Source: Microbacterium enclense
GTDB taxonomy: Bacteria; Actinomycetota; Actinomycetes; Actinomycetales; Microbacteriaceae
Direction of reading: 5' to 3'
NCBI GenBank assembly: GCA_038182865.1
Contig: CP116226.1
Span: 1,550,001 to 1,614,000, forward strand
DNA: 64,000 nt
Shown here: positions 56,592 through 64,000 of the stretch, piece by piece
How the letters are laid out: each line of letters opens with the position of its first letter
Numbering within the stretch: the first letter of the stretch is position 1
Made by a program: the position numbers and the translations under genes
The notes under the pieces: model-generated
The model's input: the letters and a program-made list of their open reading frames with translations, nothing else
Database searches by the model: none
What the model was told of the DNA's origin: nothing

Positions 56592-58039
56592 TGCCGACCC
56601 CCGCACGTGTCGACGTCGAGGGGTGGGGCTGGCGCTACGCCGGTCGTAAGCTCCCGGCCACGCGAGACGTCGATCTGACGATCGAGCCGGGCGAGCGGGT
56701 TCTCCTGCTCGGTGCCTCGGGCGCCGGCAAGTCGACGCTCCTCGCGGGGCTCGCGGGTCTGCTCGGCGGTAGCGACGAGGGCGAGGCCACCGGCCGGATT
56801 CTCGTCGACGGCCGCACGCCCGAAGCGCAGCGGGGTCGGATCGGTCTCGTGCTGCAGGATCCCGAGGCCGGAATCGTGCTGTCGAAGGTCGGCGACGACG
56901 TGGCGTTCGGCTGCGAGAACCTCGGGGTGCCTGCGGCTGAGATTCCGGCGCGGGTGGCGGAGGCCGTGGCATCCGTGGGTCTGTCCGTTCCTCTCGATCG
57001 CCCGACCAAGGCGCTGTCGGGCGGACAGAAGCAGCGTCTGGCGCTGGCCGGAGTGCTGGCCATGCGTCCGGGGCTGCTGTTGCTGGACGAACCCACCGCC
57101 AACCTCGACCCCGACGGTGTCTCCGAGGTGCGAGCCGCCGTCGAGCACGTCGCGCGCACCGACGGGACGACCGTCGTGCTGATCGAGCACCGCACCGCGG
57201 TATGGGCCGATCTCATGACGCGAGTGGTCGTGCTCGCTCCGGGCGGTGGGATACTGGCCGACGGCCCGCCCGCCCGCGTGTTCGCCGAGCACGGTGACGC
57301 GCTCGCCGCGGCGGGGGTGTGGGTGCCCGGGCGTCCCGTCGACCTTCCCGTGCTCCCACCCCGCGAGATTCCGGATGCCGCGCTCTCGGCGGCAGCGCTC
57401 TCGATCGGGCGCGAGAAACGCTCCGTGGTCGCCGCGGGGCTCGACCTCGTCGTGCCGCGTGGTGCCGGAACGGTCATCACCGGGCCCAACGGCACCGGGA
57501 AGTCGACGCTCGCCCTGACCCTCGCGGGGCTCCTGCCGGAGCTGGGGGGAGAGGTCGTCGCCGCGGCCGACCTCGTGGCCCGCGGTCTCCGTCGCCCCGT
57601 CCGCTGGCGCTCGACGGAGTTGCTCACGCGTATCGGCACCGTGTTCCAGGAGCCCGAGCACCAGTTCCTCGCCCCGACCCTGCGCGACGAGCTCGCCGTG
57701 GGACCGAGAGCCCTTCGGATGCCGGCCGCCCAGGTCGACGCGATCGTCGACGAGCTGTTGGAGCGGCTGGATCTGGCATCCCTCGCCCTGGCCAACCCCT
57801 TCACGCTCTCGGGCGGGCAGAAGCGTCGGCTGTCGGTCGCAACGGTGCTCGCCGCCTCTCCGGAGGTGATCGTGCTCGACGAGCCGACGTTCGGGCAAGA
57901 CCGCCGCGGCTGGGCCGAGCTCGTCGGACTGCTCCAGCGCGAGATCGCTCGCGGTCGCACGGTCGTCGCGGTGACGCACGACGCCGACGTGGTGCGGCAC
58001 CTGGGTCAGCATCGGATCGTGCTCGGAGGCGCGGCATGA
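56591..58039 (+). CDS. ykoD: YkoD-type double ATPase of the ECF transporter
   Basis: 482 residues, two ABC domains in one chain. First: LLGASGAGKSTLLAGLAGLL, LSGGQKQRLALAGVLA, LLLLDEPTANLDP. Second: GPNGTGKSTLALTLAGLLP, FQEPEHQFLAPTLRDE, LSGGQKRRLSVATVLA, VIVLDEPTFGQDRR. It powers the YkoE-dependent uptake together with YkoC. Confidence 0.94.
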   Translation: MPTPARVDVEGWGWRYAGRKLPATRDVDLTIEPGERVLLLGASGAGKSTLLAGLAGLLGGSDEGEATGRILVDGRTPEAQRGRIGLVLQDPEAGIVLSKVGDDVAFGCENLGVPAAEIPARVAEAVASVGLSVPLDRPTKALSGGQKQRLALAGVLAMRPGLLLLDEPTANLDPDGVSEVRAAVEHVARTDGTTVVLIEHRTAVWADLMTRVVVLAPGGGILADGPPARVFAEHGDALAAAGVWVPGRPVDLPVLPPREIPDAALSAAALSIGREKRSVVAAGLDLVVPRGAGTVITGPNGTGKSTLALTLAGLLPELGGEVVAAADLVARGLRRPVRWRSTELLTRIGTVFQEPEHQFLAPTLRDELAVGPRALRMPAAQVDAIVDELLERLDLASLALANPFTLSGGQKRRLSVATVLAASPEVIVLDEPTFGQDRRGWAELVGLLQREIARGRTVVAVTHDADVVRHLGQHRIVLGGAA

Positions 58040-58821
58040 CGGTCGACACGGTGACGACCGCCCGAGGCGCGTGGCTCGACCGGGTCAACCCGGTGACGAA
58101 GGTCGCGATCGTGGCGGTGCTTGCGATCCCGCTGCTCGTCTCGATCGACGCGGTGAGCGCGGCAGTAGCCCTCGTGCTCGAGCTGCTGTGCGTACCGCTC
58201 ACCGGTCTCGCGTACCGCCTCGTGCTGAAGCGGCTCGTTCCGGTGCTGATCTTCGCGCCGGTCGCGGCGGTGAGCATGCTGCTGTACGCGCGGCCGGGCG
58301 GCACCGCCTATGGAACGTTCCTCTTCGCGACGATCAGCGACGACTCGCTCTCGCTCTCTTTCGCCGTGCTGCTGCGGGTCGTGGCCCTGGCATTGCCGAT
58401 GATCCTGCTGTTCGCCCGCACCGACCCCACCGAGCTCGCCGACGCGCTCGCCCAGGTCGCGAGGCTCCCCAGCCGGTTCGTGCTCGGTGTGCTCGCTGGC
58501 GCGCGGACGGTCGGGCTCTTCGTCGACGACTGGCGCACGATGGCCTTGGCGCGCCGTGCCCGCGGTCTCGGAGATCGCGGGGCCGTGCGCCGGTTCTTCT
58601 CGATGGCGTTCGTGCTGCTCGTGTTCGCCGTCCGCCGGGGCACGACCCTCGCGACGGCGATGGAGGCACGCGGCTTCGGCGCCGACGCGGAACGCACCTG
58701 GTCGCGTCCCTCGACGCTCTCGGCTCGGGATGCCATCGCCCTTGTCGGCGCTGTCGCGCTCATCGTCGTGGCGCTCGGCGCCGCGCTGGCCGCCGGCACC
58801 TTCCGCGTGGTCGGCACCTAA
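58036..58821 (+). CDS. ykoC: YkoC/CbiQ-type transmembrane subunit of the ECF transporter
   Basis: 261 residues. Several N-terminal membrane helices (VAIVAVLAIPLLVSIDAVSA, VLLRVVALALPMILLFART), the coupling regions MALARRARGLGD and ATAMEARGFG (the A-R-G motifs of EcfT that contact the ATPases), and a last membrane helix (IALVGAVALIVVALGAALAA). ATG overlaps the ykoD stop by 4 nt. Last gene of the TPP-controlled operon. Confidence 0.93.
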   Translation: MTVDTVTTARGAWLDRVNPVTKVAIVAVLAIPLLVSIDAVSAAVALVLELLCVPLTGLAYRLVLKRLVPVLIFAPVAAVSMLLYARPGGTAYGTFLFATISDDSLSLSFAVLLRVVALALPMILLFARTDPTELADALAQVARLPSRFVLGVLAGARTVGLFVDDWRTMALARRARGLGDRGAVRRFFSMAFVLLVFAVRRGTTLATAMEARGFGADAERTWSRPSTLSARDAIALVGAVALIVVALGAALAAGTFRVVGT

Positions 58822-58865
58822 CGCGCCTCGGCATTCGCGCCGCTGCGCCCGCTGTGTCCGCCGCG

Positions 58866-58934
58866 CCCGGTTGAGTGTCCGAAACACCCGGACGCCGCGA
58901 AAATTCGTCCGGGTGTCGTGGACACTCAACCGGG
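58866..58934. repeat. 69-bp palindromic repeat, copy B
   Basis: Arms of 29 bp (CCCGGTTGAGTGTCC...CACCCGGACG) pair with 3 adjacent-region mismatches around an 11-nt loop (CCGCGAAAATT). Nearly the same sequence as copy A at 43228-43290; both lie between convergent genes. Confidence 0.85.
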
Positions 58935-58977
58935 ATCGCGGCGGGGCGCGCGGAACCCGGCGCGCGGCGAGGAGGTC

Positions 58978-59712
58978 TCAGGTCGCGTTCCACAGGTCGC
59001 GGTAGAACGCCAGGCGTTCGGCATCCGGAGCCACACCGTAGGCGTCGAGGAGCGGCTCCTCCCACCCGGGGCCGTAGTTCCACCCGGTCGACATGGTCGC
59101 GGCCGCGAGGTCGGCCCAGCGGTCGGCGACGCCCAGCGCGCCGAGGTCGACGTGCGCCGTCCACTCTCCGGCGTCGTCGAGAAGAGTGTTCGGCGCGCAC
59201 GCGTCGCCGTGGCACACGACGAGCCGATCGATCGGCGGTGCCTCGCGCAGCGCCTCGGGGACCCGGATGCCGCGCACTGCAGCGTTCGCGACACGGTCGG
59301 GCACCGCCCACGAGAACGGACACTCCGCGACCGGGAGCGCCTCGTGCAGAGCGCGGAGCCCGCGCCCGACGGCCCGTACGGCCGTGGCGGGCTCGGCGAC
59401 CCAGCGCGGATCCACCGCCGAGCGCCCCGGCACCGCCGCCGTCAGGAGCCATTCGTGCGTGGCATCCCGCCCCTCGTCGAGCACGCGCGGCACGCGGGTG
59501 AAGGCGCTCGCCCACCGCAGACGCTCCGCTTCGGCCCGCATCGAGGTCTCGGCGTTCAGCGGACCCCACTTCAGGTACCGGATGCCATCCGCCCCCGTCG
59601 CGCGGAACGTCAGCCCGCCGATGTTGTTGCGCCACACGGGTTGGAGCGTCGCGTCGCCGGCGAGGTCGCGCACCCGCGTGGGCACCGGTTCGGACGCGGA
59701 GGGGATGCTCAT
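58978..59712 (-). CDS. APH(3')-like aminoglycoside phosphotransferase
   Basis: 244 residues. VVCHGDACAPNTLLD carries the kinase catalytic HGDxxxxN and HVDLGALGVADRWADLA the metal-binding DLG; both match APH(3') enzymes closely, as does the C-terminal GVAPDAERLAFYRDLWN. It is somewhat shorter than typical (~260). It would phosphorylate the 3-prime hydroxyl of kanamycin/neomycin-type drugs; a natural chromosomal role is possible. Start ATG 59712 overlaps the acetyltransferase stop by 4 nt. No mobile element is near. Confidence 0.88.
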   Translation of the reverse strand: MSIPSASEPVPTRVRDLAGDATLQPVWRNNIGGLTFRATGADGIRYLKWGPLNAETSMRAEAERLRWASAFTRVPRVLDEGRDATHEWLLTAAVPGRSAVDPRWVAEPATAVRAVGRGLRALHEALPVAECPFSWAVPDRVANAAVRGIRVPEALREAPPIDRLVVCHGDACAPNTLLDDAGEWTAHVDLGALGVADRWADLAAATMSTGWNYGPGWEEPLLDAYGVAPDAERLAFYRDLWNAT

Positions 59713-60212
59713 GTCCGTGCGAGGAGCAGCTCGAAGCAGAGCGACTCGGGCATCGTCTCGACGTAGGGCTCGTAGACCGGGATGGGGGTGAACCCGGCGG
59801 AGGTGTAGAGCGTGAGCGACTCGGGCTGCCGGGGGCCGCTCTGCAGGATGACGCGTCGCGCGCCGCCGGCCCGCGCGAGGTCGACGACCGCCGTGGTCAG
59901 GGCGCGCCCGACACCGCGCCGCCGAGCGGCGGCGAGCACGATGAGACGTTTGAGTTCCCACTCCGCGCCGAGCCGACGCAGGAGCACGTGGCCCAGCGGC
60001 GAGCCGTCGGCATCCACCGCCACGAGGGTGGCGACGACCTCGGCGGGATGCACGGCCAGCGCCGCGCTCCGCTTCTCGTCGAGCTCCGCGGTGTCGGCCG
60101 CGTCGAGGTCGCGGTACCGGGCGTCGAGATCGGAGTCCAGGATGCCGCGCAAAGCCACGGCCCGCGGGTCATCGACGTCGACGGTCTCGATGCGGAAAGC
60201 GGCGGCACTCAC
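59709..60212 (-). CDS. GNAT-family N-acetyltransferase
   Basis: 167 residues. Acetyl-CoA site LKRLIVLAAARRRGVGRALT (the Q/RxxGxG/A loop), then VILQSGPRQPESLTLYTSAGFTPI, the motif B/C region. Substrate unknown. GTG 60212 lies 6 nt after TAGGCT. It is the first gene of a two-gene unit with the APH(3')-like kinase. Confidence 0.87.
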   Translation of the reverse strand: MSAAAFRIETVDVDDPRAVALRGILDSDLDARYRDLDAADTAELDEKRSAALAVHPAEVVATLVAVDADGSPLGHVLLRRLGAEWELKRLIVLAAARRRGVGRALTTAVVDLARAGGARRVILQSGPRQPESLTLYTSAGFTPIPVYEPYVETMPESLCFELLLART

Positions 60213-60218
60213 GCGACG

Positions 60219-60224
60219 AGCCTA
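60219..60224 (-). promoter_or_regulatory. -10 box, leaderless GNAT/APH unit
   Basis: TAGGCT ends 6 nt before GTG 60212. Confidence 0.55.
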
Positions 60225-60260
60225 CGAGAGCGCGCCGCGATCCGCGTCGACGCCGAAACC

Positions 60261-61316
60261 TCAGGGCAGAGAGATCGTCCTGTCCGTCACCGATCGGCTG
60301 CCCCGGCGCAGCACGACGGCGAGGGCGAACAGGACGATTGAGGCGATGGCCGCGGCCCCGACGATGAGCGCCGTGACATTGCCCTGGATCGTGCAGGAGT
60401 TCCACACAGACAGGTCGAACCGCGAGAACTCGACCTGCCGACGGGAGCCGAGCGCATTGATCACGGGGAAGATCAACGGCTCCGCGAGGGCGAAGACGGC
60501 CGTCGCGATCGCGGCCCGCAGCAGGCGCCGGACCGGCAGGTAACGAAGGATGAGAAGGAACAGCGCCGCGAGGCTGATGCAGAACGCGGCGATGGGCAGC
60601 GCGATGAAGAGGTATGCCTCCCCGTGTCCCGCAGGCAGGAGGATCACCGCGAGAAAGCCGATCAGGCTGAGGGCGTCGATCGCCATCGCCGCGGCGGCGG
60701 TGTGACGGCGCAGATGGCGGCCCCCGAACGTGCGAACGAGGAAGGGCGACCAGATCAGCAGGGCGGCGAACAACACACTCGCCGTGGCCGGCAGCAGGAA
60801 CCCTCCGCCGGAGGTGAGATCGGTGACCGCCAGAAGAGCGCAGAGCGAGATGACACTCGCCGCCACCACCGTCCAGCCTCGGCGCCGCTTCACGATGAGG
60901 GGCAGCGTGGTCACGCAGAACGGGATCGCGATCGCGCAGACGACGATCCAGAACCACGACAGGCGGTGATTCACGGCCAGATTCACGATGAAGCACGTCG
61001 TCAAAGCCAGGCCGTAGAGGCCCGTGGTCGACCACAGCACGGCCGCCCGCCAGCGGCGGTGGGAGCGCGCGTCGCGGGCGTTCAGGCGCCCCTGCCGATC
61101 CTCGCTCGCGGCGACCAGTTCGCCCTCGGTCACGTTGAGCGTACGAGCGAGTGCGGCCAGCGTGGCGATGTCGGGGTACGACAACCCCCGCTCCCACTTC
61201 GAGACGGCCGATTCCGTCACGTACACCTGCTGCGCCAGCTCGTTCTGCGTCAGATTCGATCGACGGCGGGCCGTGGCCAGGAAGCGGCCGAACTCGCCCT
61301 TGTGTGTGTCCTTCAT
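60261..61316 (-). CDS. XRE-family regulator with a polytopic membrane domain
   Basis: 351 residues. N-terminal Cro/C1 HTH (FLATARRRSNLTQNELAQQV, VTESAVSKWERGLSYPDI, LAALARTLNVTEGELVA), then about eight transmembrane helices to the end. A DNA-binding protein fixed in the membrane; what it senses or controls is unknown. ATG 61316 follows TCGAAT by 6 nt without a Shine-Dalgarno; an ATG twelve codons further up is less fitting. Confidence 0.85.
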   Translation of the reverse strand: MKDTHKGEFGRFLATARRRSNLTQNELAQQVYVTESAVSKWERGLSYPDIATLAALARTLNVTEGELVAASEDRQGRLNARDARSHRRWRAAVLWSTTGLYGLALTTCFIVNLAVNHRLSWFWIVVCAIAIPFCVTTLPLIVKRRRGWTVVAASVISLCALLAVTDLTSGGGFLLPATASVLFAALLIWSPFLVRTFGGRHLRRHTAAAAMAIDALSLIGFLAVILLPAGHGEAYLFIALPIAAFCISLAALFLLILRYLPVRRLLRAAIATAVFALAEPLIFPVINALGSRRQVEFSRFDLSVWNSCTIQGNVTALIVGAAAIASIVLFALAVVLRRGSRSVTDRTISLP

Positions 61317-61322
61317 GTCGGC

Positions 61323-61328
61323 ATTCGA
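61323..61328 (-). promoter_or_regulatory. Candidate -10 box, leaderless XRE gene
   Basis: TCGAAT ends 6 nt before ATG 61316. Confidence 0.4.
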
Positions 61329-61638
61329 CCACCCTCGACGCGACCGCCCCAAGCGGACGCGACTCGACCATTTGGCCAGTCCGGGTTTCCGGGCCTAGAG
61401 GCTCCTCGTGCGGTCGGCAGCCACCGTTCTCCCCTGCTGTCTCGGGTCGCGAGATCGCACCCGAAGCGGGACGCGACCGTGGACGCGGCGCGGGAGCGGC
61501 AGTGGCCGGCCCTTTTCTCACCCGTCGCCGCAAGTTGACTTTCTCGGCTTGGCGGATTCCTCCGGCGGGTCGCCTTTCTATCGTGAGGCGGATCTCCGGG
61601 GTGTCCGATCTCGGGATGCGATTCGGAGGCGGCGAGAA
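61329..61638. other. Intergenic region with no supported gene
   Basis: Divergent gap between the XRE gene and the small membrane protein. It contains the -10-like TATCGT at 61579 and a TTGACT at about 61535 that is too far from it to be its -35. A GTG frame from 61408 is open into the next gene, but the extra 77 residues look like random GC-rich translation. Confidence 0.5.
61579..61584 (+). promoter_or_regulatory. Candidate -10 box of the 73-residue membrane protein gene
   Basis: TATCGT, 55 nt before ATG 61639. Confidence 0.3.
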
Positions 61639-61860
61639 ATGGTGCTCGACATGGTCGATGACCGGACTTCTTCGGTGTTTGTGCCCGCGACGGGTCTATC
61701 CGGCGAAGAGCCCCGGGAGAATGTCGCGCGTGCCGCGGTCGAGAGAAGAGAGCGCGCCGAATCGCGGGCCTTCTTTCGCGGGGTGATCATCGCGCTGGCG
61801 ATCGTCGTCCCGTTCTGGGTGGGTGTGGGAACCGTGATCGTGGTGACCGTGGCCCGGTAG
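61639..61860 (+). CDS. Small single-pass membrane protein of unknown function
   Basis: 73 residues: a charged N-terminal half (LDMVDDRTSSVFVPATGLSG, ENVARAAVERRERAESRAFF) and a C-terminal transmembrane helix (GVIIALAIVVPFWVGVGTVI). GGAGGCGGCGAG precedes the ATG. No family recognised. It lies between the XRE regulator and the two-component genes, each transcribed the other way. Confidence 0.6.
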   Translation: MVLDMVDDRTSSVFVPATGLSGEEPRENVARAAVERRERAESRAFFRGVIIALAIVVPFWVGVGTVIVVTVAR

Positions 61861-62064
61861 CAGCCGCCGCGAGCGTGCCGGACGACGTGCCGGCGTGCCC
61901 GCACCGCCGTGGGGAGCACCTCGCGAGAGAACTCCGGGGTGAGACGAGAGGTGATTGCGGATGCCGGTCGTCTCCGTCGTTCTCGACCGTGCGAAATCAC
62001 CCGTCCGGTCGTCACCTTCGTTTAAGTGGCTCGTCACACCGCGGGGGCCGCGGTGCGCGTCGCG

Positions 62065-63216
62065 TCACGCGCTGAGCGGGAGGTCCGGCGGGAGTCGGAG
62101 CGACAGATAGGCGCTGTGCCGGTCGGTCGCGAACGACACCTCTCCGCCGATCGAGCGCGCGTCCTGTTGGAGGCGGCGGATCCCGCTGCCGCTCGAGAGG
62201 AAGCCGACCTCACGCGGTGCCTGACCGAGAGGGCTGACGATGGTGACCGTGGTGGTCGAAGCGGGCTCGTCTTGCGACACCGTCACGTGTGCACGGAGCG
62301 GGGACGCGTACTTGATCGCGTTGGTCAGCCCCTCCCGGACGGTCCGGACGACGAAGCTCGTCGTGTCCTGGTCCAGCGCGAGGTCGTCGCGCACCTGCAC
62401 GTCGACGGAGAGGCCCGCTCGCCGCACCTCGACCATCAGCTCGTCGAGCCGGTTCTGGAGCGAGGCCTCGGCAGCGTCGTCGGCGAGATCCGCGACGGCG
62501 CTCGCCAACGCCCGCGCGGCCGCGCGGTTCTGCTCTCGGATCGTGGCCACGGCCTCGCGGATCTCGTGGTCGCTGAGCCCGGCGGTCTCGATACTGCTCA
62601 CGAAGAGGTTGATGAGGGCGAGGTTGTGGCCCAAATCGTCGTGCAAGAGGCGCGCGATGCGTGCTCTCTCGGCGCGGGCTGCCCGCTCCGAGATCCGCGG
62701 AACCTGATGCAGCGCGTCGAGGAAAAGGCGCATCACCCTGGCGCTGTGGCGCCGTTGCTGTCCGACGACGATGCCCGCCAGGCCGCAGCCGACCGCCATC
62801 AGGGCGGAGAAGACCGCCACGAGGGCGGTCAGGCCGAGCGCTGCGGGGTCCGCCCAGCGGGCGAGCGAGAGGACGCAGAGGCCCGCACTCGAGGCGAGAA
62901 CGGCCAGCACGACTCCCACCGCGACCCGGCGGGAGCACCGGAGCCCGAGGAGGAACGCCATCGCCCACCCCGCGGGGGCGGCGATCGGAGTGACGGCTCC
63001 CGCGACGAGGGCGATGCCGGTGACGATCGCCGGATGCCGGTGGCTCGCCGTGAGCGCGACGATCGCGGCGGCACCGACGAGGAGTTGAAGGAGGATCTCT
63101 CCCTCGTGCAGCGGAGGCGCCGCCAGCGCGAAGAGCGCCAGTCCGACGGCGCCTGCACCCACCGCCAGGAACGCGGCGCGACCGAGGGTGTGGAAGTCGT
63201 CGAGGTCGTCGTCCAC
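62065..63216 (-). CDS. Sensor histidine kinase, NarL-partner type (HisKA_3)
   Basis: 383 residues. Five or six N-terminal membrane helices form the sensor; the H-box ARIARLLHDDLGHNLALINL (~195-215) carries the phosphorylated His, and a C-terminal HATPase domain follows (TVREGLTNAIKYASPLRAHV as N-box, SSGSGIRRLQQDAR as G-box). The DesK/LiaS-like class pairs with LuxR-type regulators, as encoded divergently here. GTG 63216 has GGAAGGA upstream. Confidence 0.9.
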   Translation of the reverse strand: MDDDLDDFHTLGRAAFLAVGAGAVGLALFALAAPPLHEGEILLQLLVGAAAIVALTASHRHPAIVTGIALVAGAVTPIAAPAGWAMAFLLGLRCSRRVAVGVVLAVLASSAGLCVLSLARWADPAALGLTALVAVFSALMAVGCGLAGIVVGQQRRHSARVMRLFLDALHQVPRISERAARAERARIARLLHDDLGHNLALINLFVSSIETAGLSDHEIREAVATIREQNRAAARALASAVADLADDAAEASLQNRLDELMVEVRRAGLSVDVQVRDDLALDQDTTSFVVRTVREGLTNAIKYASPLRAHVTVSQDEPASTTTVTIVSPLGQAPREVGFLSSGSGIRRLQQDARSIGGEVSFATDRHSAYLSLRLPPDLPLSA

Positions 63217-63436
63217 GGGGGCGTCCTTCCTGCTGTGTCGGGTGCGAGGGAGAGGGAGCGACGTGGCCGGGCGGGCGTGGCCGGTCGCTCGTGCTCGCGT
63301 AGGTGCTCGTGCCGGGGTGCGAGTCGGAGAGACGGTATCCGAGCTTTCTCGAGCCCTCGGCGGCGACTCGAGGGTGCTGTGGTCGGATGTTGACAGTTCA
63401 GGTCCGGCGGCGGGGAAGGGGTCTCGGAGGCGGTGT

Positions 63437-63442
63437 TACATT
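63437..63442 (+). promoter_or_regulatory. Candidate -10 box of the response regulator gene
   Basis: TACATT, 42 nt before ATG 63484, in a 267-bp divergent gap shared with the kinase gene. Confidence 0.35.
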
Positions 63443-63483
63443 GCGACGTCGCTACCCCGGGGGCGCCACTGAAGGAGAGCTCG

Positions 63484-64000
63484 ATGTCTGTGCCTAGCCG
63501 CCCTGTGCGCGTCCTCGTGATCGACGACGATCCCCTGGTGCGGACGGGCATCCGGCTGCTGTTGCGCGGCAACGTGCACGTCACGATCGTTGGTGAGTTG
63601 TCGGGTCATCGCGGAGCACTGGAAGGAATCGCCCACTATCGTCCCGATGTGCTTTTGATGGACGTGATGATGCCCGATGAATCGGGATTCTCTCTCGCCC
63701 GGCGTGCACGTATGGCGTATCCCGATCTCAGAATCGTCTTGATGTCGTCCATCGAGAATTCGGCGATTTCCGCGAATGCGCGGAATGCGGGCGTCAATGC
63801 CTTCATTCCAAAGACCGCGCCCGCGTCCAACTTCATCGCCGCGATCATCGGCTCTGCTCCCGAGATCAGGGTCGTCGCCACGGTGTTGTCTGATCGCGAG
63901 CTCCAGGTCGTCGAACTCCTCGCTCAGGGAGCGACCAACGAACAGATCTCGGCATCACTCCATCTGAGTCCCAACACCGTCAAGACCTACATCTCACGCT
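63484..64000 (+). CDS. NarL/LuxR-type response regulator (cut by right edge)
   Basis: 172 residues visible. Receiver: VLVIDDDPLVRTGIRLLL (acidic pair), phosphorylated Asp in PDVLLMDVMMPDESG, Lys in NAFIPKTA. The DNA-binding part starts LSDRELQVVELLAQGATNEQ and continues HLSPNTVKTYISR, ending inside the recognition helix. GAAGGAG precedes the ATG. Codon use from ~63600 is noticeably less GC-biased (many GAT, ATT, AAT, TCT) than neighbours. Partner of the divergent histidine kinase. Confidence 0.92.
   Translation, partial: MSVPSRPVRVLVIDDDPLVRTGIRLLLRGNVHVTIVGELSGHRGALEGIAHYRPDVLLMDVMMPDESGFSLARRARMAYPDLRIVLMSSIENSAISANARNAGVNAFIPKTAPASNFIAAIIGSAPEIRVVATVLSDRELQVVELLAQGATNEQISASLHLSPNTVKTYISR

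Noticed and set aside
62026..63393. 455-codon plus-strand frame opposite the histidine kinase
   Set aside because: No domain; the minus frame has the H-box and ATP-binding motifs.

Overview
The window is high-GC actinobacterial DNA, most likely from Microbacteriaceae and probably Microbacterium or a close relative. This is inferred from very strong G/C third-position bias, dense operons with 4-nt stop/start overlaps, TAnnnT-like -10 boxes, coproporphyrin-type heme genes, F420 genes, a type VII secretion locus, and a heavily over-used heptamer GGATGCC/GGCATCC. I recognised no rRNA, tRNA, CRISPR array, insertion sequence or prophage.

Layout. 1-536: start of a SARP-type regulator cut by the edge. 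734-7658: a LacI-type regulator divergent from a coupled four-gene operon (MFS carrier, YtcJ-like amidohydrolase, agmatine deiminase-like enzyme, amidase), probably a nitrogen-compound catabolic unit. 7736-12427: a 1563-residue membrane protein with an N-terminal zinc ribbon. 12711-21101 (minus): a compact type VII secretion locus with two small WXG100-like proteins, an RDD-FHA protein, an 85-residue EccB-like stub, EccD, a ParA/MinD-like protein and a three-ATPase EccC. 21223-22237: a HhH-GPD repair protein and a small unknown.

22398-33646: nearly the whole heme pathway (hemA, hemE, cgoX/hemY, chdC/hemQ, hemC, hemD, hemB, hemL), interrupted by three small membrane-associated genes (YtxH, holin-X, DUF3618) and a DUF4239 gene. 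33960-42704: coenzyme F420 genes (cofD/fbiA, cofC/fbiD, fgd, a Baeyer-Villiger-type monooxygenase, fbiC), with an ECF sigma factor and its CU044_5270-type partner in between. The FbiC homologue lacks the iron-sulfur cysteines in its CofH half.

42813-50793 is mixed housekeeping: PH-like protein, TauE/SafE exporter, NUDIX hydrolase, ABC exporter, HIBYL-CoA hydrolase, LssY_C protein, J-domain/NERD protein and DUF5302. 50828-58821 is a thiamine salvage and uptake region with two TPP riboswitches (thiM-thiE-thiD/tenA on minus; ykoEDC on plus), split by a D,D-carboxypeptidase/GntR pair. 58978-64000 holds an APH(3')-like kinase, a GNAT acetyltransferase, an XRE-membrane regulator, a small membrane protein and a divergent histidine kinase/response regulator pair cut by the right edge.

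Two features run through the window. First, about 20 genes have a -10-like hexamer ending 5-8 nt (mostly 6 or 7) before the start codon, which predicts leaderless mRNAs; in six of them the gap is GGATGCC or a one-base variant, or another 7-mer. Second, intergenic gaps downstream of genes carry palindromes: two near-identical 63-69 bp hairpins at convergent gene ends, a nested 90-bp hairpin, and GGATCCGGA-rich repeats.
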